From: an uncultured Prevotella sp.
GTDB taxonomy: Bacteria; Bacteroidota; Bacteroidia; Bacteroidales; Bacteroidaceae
DNA: 6,224 nt
Direction: 5' to 3'
Assembly: GCA_900546605.1 (NCBI GenBank)
Contig: URDV01000133.1
Coordinates: forward strand, 1-6,224
Positions 1 through 4,976 of this stretch are shown here, piece after piece; position 1 is the stretch's first letter, and each line of letters begins with the position of its first letter. The notes under the pieces were generated by a model. The model did not search any database. It was not told the origin of the DNA and was given only the letters and a program-made list of their open reading frames with translations. The position numbers and the translations under genes were made by a program.

Positions 1-31
1 CAAGCTTGATTGCATTCGCCTTGCACGATGA

Positions 32-57
32 TTCAGCCCGTCCTTGCTAAATCCGAA
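32..57 (-). repeat. Partial inverted copy of the 74-bp REP-like repeat
   Basis: Read on the minus strand, about 24 bases (cggatttagcaagg, then acgggctgaa) match the first part of the tandem repeat at 5989-6136. The copy is partial: the hairpin half with CCCAGGG/CCCTGGG is absent from the visible sequence. It shows that this repeat family is interspersed and occurs in both orientations around this gene group. Confidence 0.8.
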
Positions 58-74
58 ACGTTAGTTCTTTTATA

Positions 75-212
75 AATAACTCTAATAATACGAATGTTAT
101 CTGTTTAATCTGTTTTATCTGTGTTCGTCTTAGAAACTACAGATGTTATTTGAACACGAATAACACTAATAACACGAATGTTATCTGTTTAATCTGTTTT
201 ATCTGTGTTCGT
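75..212. repeat. Duplicated 54-bp AT-rich direct repeat
   Basis: Copies at 75-128 and 159-212 (84-bp offset) differ at only two positions (81/165 and 89/173). Each begins AATAAC, contains CGAATGTTATCTG and ends GTGTTCGT. The 30-bp linker carries GAACAC, complementary to the GTGTTC at each copy's end, so partial hairpins can form. No coding potential is apparent. It lies just upstream of the regulator's promoter and looks like an intergenic repeat that has duplicated locally. Confidence 0.85.
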
Positions 213-236
213 ACTTAATACTACTTATCGGAAATG

Positions 237-265
237 AAAATGAAAGTTTTTTGAACTTTCATTTT
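237..265. promoter_or_regulatory. Perfect 12-bp inverted repeat, candidate operator
   Basis: AAAATGAAAGTT (237-248) and AACTTTCATTTT (254-265) are exact reverse complements around a 5-base spacer. The right half-site overlaps the TTTG -33 element at 263-266, so a protein bound here would compete with RNA polymerase. Lrp/AsnC proteins commonly bind palindromes at their own promoters, so autoregulation is the simplest inference. No U-tract follows, which argues against a terminator. Confidence 0.6.
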
Positions 266-293
266 GCATTTCGCTCGCCTTGCACTACCTTTG
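263..293 (+). promoter_or_regulatory. Bacteroidetes-type promoter for the Lrp/AsnC gene
   Basis: TTTG at 263-266, a 19-base spacer, and TACCTTTG at 286-293 match the Bacteroidetes primary-sigma consensus (TTTG, 17-23 bases, TAnnTTTG). Transcription would start near 299-303, giving a leader of about 35 bases before the ATG at 335. This also rules out the longer in-frame TTG start at 251, which lies upstream of the promoter. Confidence 0.85.
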
Positions 294-334
294 CATACAC
301 TAATAACATAAAAGATAAATACATAAGTATCAAT

Positions 335-805
335 ATGGAAAAGGTTGACCAGCTGGATTTGAAAATACTAAAAATCATTTCAGTTAACGCGCGCATCCCA
401 TTTAAAGACGTCGCAGCCGTATGTGGTGTGTCGCGTGCTGCCATTCACCAGCGCGTTCAGCGTCTTATTGAAGCAGGAGTCATTACAGGCTCTGGCTATA
501 ACGTCTGTCCTAAAAGCATTGGTTACAGCACTTGCACCTATGTCGGTATAAAGCTCGAACGTGGCTCTATGTATAAAGGTGTGGCTGAACAACTTGAAAA
601 GATTCCTGAAATAGTGGAGTGCCACTTTACTACAGGTCCTTACACTATGCTCATTAAGCTCTATTCACGCGACAATGAACACTTGATGGATTTGCTCAAT
701 AACCACATTCAAGAAATTCATGGTGTCATTTCAACAGAGACGCTTATTTCGCTTGAGCAAAGCATTAGCCGCACGGTGCCTGTTATTCTACAACAAGAGG
801 ACTAA
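335..805 (+). CDS. Lrp/AsnC family transcriptional regulator
   Basis: This encodes a 156-residue DNA-binding regulator of the feast/famine family, which typically forms dimers to octamers and responds to amino acids. The N-terminal helix-turn-helix spans about residues 22-44 (PFKDVAAVCGVSRAAIHQRV within it). A RAM ligand-binding and oligomerisation domain covers about residues 67-140, with the characteristic TTGPY turn at 99-103. The length is normal for the family. The ATG at 335 is chosen because it sits about 35 bases after the predicted transcription start and gives the usual N-terminus (MEKVDQLDLKIL). An in-frame TTG at 251 would add 28 residues read through promoter sequence. A palindrome overlaps its promoter, suggesting autoregulation. 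The effector amino acid and target genes cannot be told from sequence; the adjacent peptidase genes are candidate targets only by proximity. Confidence 0.93.
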   Translation: MEKVDQLDLKILKIISVNARIPFKDVAAVCGVSRAAIHQRVQRLIEAGVITGSGYNVCPKSIGYSTCTYVGIKLERGSMYKGVAEQLEKIPEIVECHFTTGPYTMLIKLYSRDNEHLMDLLNNHIQEIHGVISTETLISLEQSISRTVPVILQQED

Positions 806-843
806 TTAGGTGACTTGCCTACTTAGCGAATGCACACAACTGA

Positions 844-897
844 GTTTTGAGGTGGCCCAATGTTACATGAGGCTACCTCAAAACTTACTTTGTTTTT
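844..897 (+). terminator. Long stem-loop with T-rich tail after the regulator gene
   Basis: GTTTTGAGGTGGCC (844-857) pairs with GGCTACCTCAAAAC (871-884): 14 positions, of which 13 are Watson-Crick and one is G-U in RNA. The loop is 13 bases, and a T-rich stretch (TTACTTTGTTTTT) follows at 885-897. This fits an intrinsic terminator 38 bases after the regulator's stop codon. It also sits 31 bases ahead of the next start codon, so a role as a leader structure of the DUF4491 gene is possible. Confidence 0.6.
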
Positions 898-914
898 CCC
901 CCCTATTATTCTAT

Positions 915-1202
915 ATGGTTTTTACAGGTGTAATCATTGGTTTGGCCACCTTTTTAATTATAGGTTTGTTCCACCCCATTGTTATCAAGGCTGAATATTA
1001 CACGGGCACACGTTTGTGGTGGCTCTTTTTGTTAGTTGGCATAGGTTGCATAGTAGCAGCCTTGTTCATTACCCACACCTTGGCAAGTGCCATTGTGGGG
1101 GTAACAGGCTTTTCGGCTTTGTGGTCTATTCTTGAACTATTTGAACAACGACAACGGGTTAACAAAGGGTGGTTCCCTGAAGGGCCAGGACATCAAAAAT
1201 AA
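915..1202 (+). CDS. DUF4491 family small membrane protein
   Basis: This encodes a 95-residue protein with three probable membrane segments at about residues 5-24, 34-53 and 57-75. A conserved-looking motif after the first helix reads HPIVIKAEYYTG (20-31), and the basic C-terminal end reads LFEQRQRVNKGWFP (75-88). I recognise this pattern as the DUF4491 family, found mainly in Bacteroidetes and of unknown function, at its usual length. The start at 915 (MVFTGVIIG) is preferred over an in-frame GTG at 810: the extra 35 residues would be read through the hairpin at 844-884 and are not typical of the family. It may be transcribed from its own promoter between 885 and 914. TTACTTTG at 885-892 is one base off the -7 consensus, but no well-placed -33 box is seen. 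Confidence 0.85.
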   Translation: MVFTGVIIGLATFLIIGLFHPIVIKAEYYTGTRLWWLFLLVGIGCIVAALFITHTLASAIVGVTGFSALWSILELFEQRQRVNKGWFPEGPGHQK

Positions 1203-1211
1203 GGGTATTAA

Positions 1212-1435
1212 GGTTAACAGGTTGACGGGTTAACAGGTTAACGGGTTGACGGGTTAACAGGTTAACGGGTTGACGGGTTAACAGGTTAACGGGTTAACAG
1301 GTTGACGGGTTAACAGGTTGACAGGTTGACGGGTTAACGGGTTAACAGGTTAACAGGTTAACGGGTTAACAGGTTAACGGGTTGACAAGTTAACGAGTTA
1401 ACAGGTTGACAGGTTAACAGGTTAACGGGGTGACA
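1212..1435. repeat. Tandem array of 28 GGTTRACR octamers (left arm of element 1)
   Basis: There are 28 head-to-tail 8-bp units without interruption. Nineteen carry the palindromic core GTTAAC, eight carry GTTGAC, and the last is a GGGTGACA variant. Units 23 and 24 begin with A instead of G. A 24-bp higher-order pattern (GGTTAACA, GGTTAACG, GGTTGACG) repeats exactly at 1228-1251 and 1252-1275. The period of 8 gives no open coding frame. The array begins 9 bases after the DUF4491 stop codon. Confidence 0.95.
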
Positions 1436-1498
1436 GGTAAGTTTGCTATTTTTTTAGCCTCTTACCATACATAATAAGCTATGTATAACATACTTACC
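1436..1498. other. Unique core of octamer element 1
   Basis: A 63-bp AT-rich segment is bounded by GGTAAG (1436-1441) and CTTACC (1493-1498), with a second CTTACC at 1461-1466. It separates the left and right octamer arms and contains a 6-bp hairpin, ATACAT (1467-1472) with ATGTAT (1481-1486). The first spacer (TTTGCTATTTTTTTAGCCT) resembles the reverse complement of the right end of the core of element 2 at 4347-4408. A good promoter cannot be assigned: TTTG at 1442 lacks a TAnnTTTG partner. Confidence 0.75.
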
Positions 1499-1571
1499 TG
1501 TTAACCCGTTCACCCGTCAACCCCCAAGTATCATTATTACCTGTTAACCCGTCAACCCCCAATTATCATTA
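1499..1571. repeat. Inverted octamer units and 35-bp tandem duplication (right arm of element 1)
   Basis: Units here are reverse complements of the left-arm octamers (TGTTAACC, CGTCAACC): three at 1499-1522 and two at 1542-1557. Segments 1494-1536 and 1537-1571 are tandem copies of one sequence (TTACCTGTTAACCCG, ending TATCATTA). They differ by one extra octamer (CGTTCACC, 1507-1514) and a G/T change. The second copy ends five bases before the ATG at 1577, so the duplication includes the leader of the next gene. Confidence 0.9.
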
Positions 1572-1576
1572 AAACA

Positions 1577-3298
1577 ATGGAAAATAAGAAGCCTATTATA
1601 GGCATAACGGGCAACTATGATGACAACCAGTTGAAACTGTTGCCTGGCTATTTTCGTTCAGTTGAGGCTGCAGGTGGCATACCTGTGGTCATTCCCCCCA
1701 GTCGTCATGCCACAGCCACTGATGCAGCACAGTTGTTAGATGGGTTAGATGGCTTGCTATTGTCGGGCGGTGCAGACATCAACCCTGTGCTGATGGATGA
1801 GGACCCAGTGCCTGCGCTGCATGGCATTAACCATGAGCGCGATGAGTGGGAACTGCTACTTACACGCATGGCTTATGATAGGCAGTTGCCCATGTTGGGC
1901 ATTTGCCGTGGCATACAGGTGCTGGCTGCTGCCTTAGGTGGCACTGTGATGCAGGACATGCACACGGCCATGCCCCAAGTGTCACTCATTAAACACTCGC
2001 AAGATGCCGACCGCAGTGTGGCCACGCATTTTGTTACGTTGGCTGAAGACTCGGTGCTGAGTCAATTATTTCATACACAACGTATTGCTGTAAACTCCTT
2101 TCATCACCAAGCGGTGGGCGAACCAGGCCCGTTGTTTCGTGTAACAGCTCGCTCGGCAGATGGGGTGATTGAGGCCATCGAAAGCACACAAATGAAGGAT
2201 GTGATAGGTGTGCAGTGGCATCCAGAGTGTTTCGCACTCGATGGCAACGACTGCATGATGCCCTTGTTTACCCACTTTGTGATGTGTGCCACACAGTTTA
2301 AAGCAGCAAAGGCCGTGCATAGTCATGTGCTTACACTCGACTCACATTGCGACACACCCATGTTCTTTGACAAAGGTGTTGACCTGAACCATCGCGACCC
2401 ACAGCTATTGGTGGACTTTGTGAAGATGCGTGAGGGACACTTAGACGCTACCACCATGGTTGCCTACATTCCGCAAGGCGAACTCACCGATGCTGGCTTA
2501 AAGGGTGCTACTGCACAAGCCCAACATTTGTTGGACGAGATAGAACAGCGTGTGGCACAAGCCCCAGGGGTTGCTTTGGCTCGAACTCCTCACGACCTGT
2601 ATGCACACAAGCGCAATGGCACGTTGTCGGTGATGCGTGGCATAGAAAATGGTTATGCCTTAGGGCGTGACTTGCGTAATGTAGAACACTTTGCACGCAT
2701 GGGACTGGTGTACATCACGCTCTGCCACAATGGCGATAACTTGATATGTGACTCAGCACGTCGCTCTCAGCAACTGAATGGAGGACTCTCGGACTTTGGA
2801 CGCCAAGTGGTGGCCGAGATGAATCGTTGTGGCTTGATGGTCGACTTGAGTCATGCAGCAGAGTCGTCGTTTTACGATGCTTTGCAAGTCAGCCACACCC
2901 CCATTGTTTGTTCACATGCTTCGAGCCGAGCCATGTGTAACCATGTGCGTAACCTCACCGACGACCAACTGCGAGCCTTGGCACAAGCTGGTGGTGTGGC
3001 ACAGGTGACGTTCTATCATGGTTTTTTGCGCTTAGACGAAGAGGGTACTCCTGCTACTATCGATGACGCTGTGCGCCACTTGATGCACATGATTGATGTG
3101 GCAGGAATAGACCATGTGGGCATTGGCACCGACTTTGATGGCGATGGTGGTATACCAGGATGTGCCAATGCCAGTGAATTGATTAACTTTACGCGCCGAC
3201 TGATGGCCGAGGGGCTTACGCCTGACGACTTGCAGCAGGTGTGGGGCGGCAACTGGCTGCGTGTGATGCAGCAGGTGCAAGCTTATGCAAAGATATAA
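1577..3298 (+). CDS. Peptidase C26 (gamma-glutamyl hydrolase-like) fused to M19 dipeptidase
   Basis: This is a 573-residue two-domain hydrolase. Residues about 5-240 form a class I glutamine-amidotransferase-like C26 domain of the PuuD/gamma-glutamyl-GABA hydrolase type, with nucleophile Cys110 in GICRG and His215/Glu217 in QWHPE. Residues about 248-570 form a metal-dependent M19 (renal dipeptidase) domain. Its ligands can be seen as His257 and Asp259 (DSHCDTP), bridging Glu357 (RGIEN), His426 (DLSHAA) and His447 (CSHASSRA), with Asp519 in GIGTDFDG. All key residues of both domains are present, so both are probably active. There is no signal peptide or lipobox, so the protein is predicted to be cytoplasmic although many M19 enzymes elsewhere are exported. 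A likely job is to hydrolyse gamma-glutamyl linkages and then split dipeptides. The natural substrate is not evident. The stop codon abuts the next gene's ATG, indicating an operon. Confidence 0.93.
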   Translation: MENKKPIIGITGNYDDNQLKLLPGYFRSVEAAGGIPVVIPPSRHATATDAAQLLDGLDGLLLSGGADINPVLMDEDPVPALHGINHERDEWELLLTRMAYDRQLPMLGICRGIQVLAAALGGTVMQDMHTAMPQVSLIKHSQDADRSVATHFVTLAEDSVLSQLFHTQRIAVNSFHHQAVGEPGPLFRVTARSADGVIEAIESTQMKDVIGVQWHPECFALDGNDCMMPLFTHFVMCATQFKAAKAVHSHVLTLDSHCDTPMFFDKGVDLNHRDPQLLVDFVKMREGHLDATTMVAYIPQGELTDAGLKGATAQAQHLLDEIEQRVAQAPGVALARTPHDLYAHKRNGTLSVMRGIENGYALGRDLRNVEHFARMGLVYITLCHNGDNLICDSARRSQQLNGGLSDFGRQVVAEMNRCGLMVDLSHAAESSFYDALQVSHTPIVCSHASSRAMCNHVRNLTDDQLRALAQAGGVAQVTFYHGFLRLDEEGTPATIDDAVRHLMHMIDVAGIDHVGIGTDFDGDGGIPGCANASELINFTRRLMAEGLTPDDLQQVWGGNWLRVMQQVQAYAKI

Positions 3299-4297
3299 AT
3301 GAGAGATATGATGAAGAGCTTTTTGACACTTTTATTCATGGCGCTTGTGCTTGCATCGTGCAAGAGCCAAAAGGCATCGAACGATGAGGGTAGCACGGAC
3401 TCTGTGGCAGTTACGCAAGTGCAGTTTAATGCTGACTCTGCTTATGCCTCAATAGTGAAACAGTGTGACTTTGGCCCTCGTGTGCCTAATTCAGTAGCAC
3501 ATCAACAGTGTGGTGATTACATAGTAACTGCCTTTAAGGCTTTAGGACTGAGCGTGACAGAGCAAAAGGCTGACCTTAAGGCTTGGGACGGCAAGGTGCT
3601 GAAGTCGCGCAACATTATTGCGGCTTATAAACCCGAGTTGCAGGACCGCATTATTATTTGTACACATTGGGAGAGCCGTCCATGGGCCGATGCCGATCCT
3701 GATTCGTCACGTCACCATGAACCTGTAATGGCGGCTAATGATGGAGCCAGCGGTGTAGCTGTTATGTTAGAGGTGGCTCGCCACTTGAACGAACTGAAAC
3801 CCAATGTGGGGGTAGACTTTATATGTTTTGACTCTGAAGACTATGGCGCACCTTATTGGGCTGCGGACAAGGCTCCGCAAGATGGTTCTGACTGGTGCTT
3901 AGGTTCGCAATATTGGGCACGTCATCCGCACGTGGCAGGTTACAAAGCCCGTTGTGGCATATTGCTCGACATGGTGGGCGGACAGGATGCTCGTTTTGCC
4001 TATGAGGGCGTAAGCATGCGTTATGCACGCGATGTAATGGTGCAACTATGGGATGCTGCCTCGCGTGCTGGTGCTGACCAACTGTTTCAAACCATTGAGG
4101 GTGGCTATGCGCAAGATGACCATGTGCCTATGAATGAGATAGCTGGCATTCCTACCATTGATGTGATTCCCTTTATTGAGGGTGAACATTCGTTTGGTGT
4201 GACTTGGCATACCACAAACGATACACCGCAGAATATTTCAAAACAGACATTGCAGGGCGTAGGACAAACGTTGTTGCAATATCTTTCAGAACAGTAA
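3299..4297 (+). CDS. M28-family glutaminyl-peptide cyclotransferase-like lipoprotein
   Basis: This 332-residue protein has a lipoprotein signal: a hydrophobic stretch at about 8-19 and a lipobox LASC with Cys21. No acidic residues follow directly (CKSQK), so a surface-export signal is not evident and a periplasm-facing anchor is likely. The M28/glutaminyl-cyclase fold shows NDGASG with Asp148 (zinc), the Glu180-Asp181 pair in DSEDYG, Asp224 in LLDMVGG and His304 in TWHTTND. These correspond to Asp159, Glu201/Glu202, Asp248 and His330 of human QPCT, so all are retained with Asp replacing the zinc-binding Glu. The DFGPRVPNS motif (57-65) is typical of bacterial members. The enzyme would convert N-terminal Gln of exported proteins or peptides to pyroglutamate; aminopeptidase activity is the alternative. 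ATG at 3308 or 3311 is also a possible start. It directly follows the fusion gene (TAA then ATG), implying co-transcription. Confidence 0.88.
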   Translation: MRDMMKSFLTLLFMALVLASCKSQKASNDEGSTDSVAVTQVQFNADSAYASIVKQCDFGPRVPNSVAHQQCGDYIVTAFKALGLSVTEQKADLKAWDGKVLKSRNIIAAYKPELQDRIIICTHWESRPWADADPDSSRHHEPVMAANDGASGVAVMLEVARHLNELKPNVGVDFICFDSEDYGAPYWAADKAPQDGSDWCLGSQYWARHPHVAGYKARCGILLDMVGGQDARFAYEGVSMRYARDVMVQLWDAASRAGADQLFQTIEGGYAQDDHVPMNEIAGIPTIDVIPFIEGEHSFGVTWHTTNDTPQNISKQTLQGVGQTLLQYLSEQ

Positions 4298-4298
4298 G

Positions 4299-4346
4299 GG
4301 TTAACGGGTTTACGAGTTAACTGGTTAACGGGTTAACGGGTTAACA
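4299..4346. repeat. Six GGTTAACG-type octamers (left arm of element 2)
   Basis: Six head-to-tail octamers start one base after the preceding stop codon: GGTTAACG, GGTTTACG, AGTTAACT, GGTTAACG, GGTTAACG, GGTTAACA. They belong to the same repeat family and orientation as 1212-1435 but the array is much shorter and more diverged. Confidence 0.92.
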
Positions 4347-4408
4347 GGTAAGTATGCTATGCTTTACTTAAAGTTAGAAAGGTAAGAATAAAAAATGACA
4401 AACTTACC
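4347..4408. other. Unique core of octamer element 2
   Basis: A 62-bp AT-rich segment is bounded by GGTAAG (4347-4352) and CTTACC (4403-4408), with an extra GGTAAG at 4381-4386. Its reverse complement begins GGTAAG TTTGTCATTTTTTATT CTTACC, which resembles the beginning of the core of element 1 (GGTAAG TTTGCTATTTTTTTAGCCT CTTACC). The forward left ends also share GGTAAGTWTGCTAT, so the outer edges are similar in both orientations. Confidence 0.7.
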
Positions 4409-4456
4409 CGTTACCCTGTCAACCCGTTACCTTGTCAACCCGTTACCCTGTCACTC
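4409..4456. repeat. Six inverted octamer units (right arm of element 2)
   Basis: These reverse-complement octamers alternate CGTTACCC/T with TGTCAACC (the last is TGTCACTC) and end 19 bases before the sufE start. They differ from the right-arm units of element 1 by a CGTTACC form that lacks one A, so the arms are not perfect complements of the left units at 4299-4346. Confidence 0.88.
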
Positions 4457-4475
4457 CATAATAATAACATTGATT

Positions 4476-4901
4476 ATGACAATTAACGAAATACAAGACG
4501 AGATAGTAGAAGAGTTCTGTGAACTCGACGATTGGATGGACCGTTATCAATTGCTCATTGACTTGGGTGAGGAGCAAGCTCCACTTGATGCGGCCGACAA
4601 GGTAGACCAAAACTTAATTGATGGTTGTCAGAGCCGTGTGTGGATTGTGTGCGAGGAGCATGATGGCAAGTTGCACTTCCGCGCTGAGAGTGATGCGCTC
4701 ATAGTAAAGGGTATAGTGTCGTTGGTGATTCGTGTGGTAAACGACCAAGCCCCCCAGGATATTTTAGATGCTGACCTTTACTTCATTAACAAAATAGGTT
4801 TAACGGAGCACCTCTCCCCCACCCGTTCTAATGGCTTGTTGGCTATGATTAAGCAAGTGCGCATGTATGCCTTGGCTTACAAAACCAAATTGGCTGAATA
4901 A
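4476..4901 (+). CDS. sufE: SufE family cysteine desulfurase sulfur acceptor
   Basis: This encodes a 141-residue SufE-like protein, which takes persulfide sulfur from the cysteine desulfurase SufS and passes it to the SufBCD scaffold for Fe-S cluster assembly in the cytoplasm. The acceptor cysteine is Cys51 in the family motif GCQSRVW (50-56), in the same position as in E. coli SufE. The motifs LDDWMDRYQLLIDLG (17-31) and LSPTRSNGL are also typical, and the length is normal. The ATG at 4476 gives the standard N-terminus. An in-frame ATG at 4395 would add 27 residues translated from the octamer repeats and is rejected. No sufS, sufB, sufC or sufD lies in the window, so the gene is separate from any suf operon. 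No clear promoter is seen; it may be read through from the upstream operon across the repeat element. Confidence 0.93.
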   Translation: MTINEIQDEIVEEFCELDDWMDRYQLLIDLGEEQAPLDAADKVDQNLIDGCQSRVWIVCEEHDGKLHFRAESDALIVKGIVSLVIRVVNDQAPQDILDADLYFINKIGLTEHLSPTRSNGLLAMIKQVRMYALAYKTKLAE

Positions 4902-4902
4902 G

Positions 4903-4924
4903 GCTATCACCCTATCACGATAGC
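4903..4924 (+). other. Small stem-loop after sufE
   Basis: GCTATC (4903-4908) pairs with GATAGC (4919-4924) around a 10-base loop, one base after the sufE stop codon. No T-run follows. It may stabilise the mRNA 3' end or be incidental. Confidence 0.3.
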
Positions 4925-4946
4925 TGAATGACCGACACAACGCAAC

Positions 4947-4976
4947 GCGCCCCAATGACTCACGTCATCGGGGCGC
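4947..4976 (+). terminator. Strong GC-rich hairpin, likely sufE terminator
   Basis: GCGCCCC (4947-4953) pairs with GGGGCGC (4970-4976). After one A-C mismatch, ATGAC (4955-4959) pairs with GTCAT (4964-4968) around a TCAC loop. It lies 45 bases after the sufE stop codon. The tail (AATGTTTGTGG) is only modestly T-rich, so efficiency is uncertain, but no gene follows on the plus strand. Confidence 0.7.

Noticed and set aside
251..334. N-terminal extension of the Lrp/AsnC gene from a TTG at 251
   Set aside because: The extension is read through the palindrome and the promoter boxes at 263-293, and the family's usual N-terminus begins at the ATG at 335.
810..914. Extended start of the DUF4491 gene from a GTG at 810
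   Set aside because: The extra 35 residues overlap the hairpin at 844-884, and the 95-residue form fits the family length.
1442..1470. Promoter for the fusion gene within the core of element 1
   Set aside because: TTTG at 1442-1445 is followed at about the right distance by TACCATAC, which lacks the TTTG half of the -7 consensus.
1212..1557. CRISPR array
   Set aside because: Units are contiguous 8-mers with no unique spacers, and no cas genes are present.
4395..4475. Extended SufE start at 4395
   Set aside because: The extra 27 residues are a translation of the core and right-arm octamers; the SufE domain begins at the ATG at 4476.
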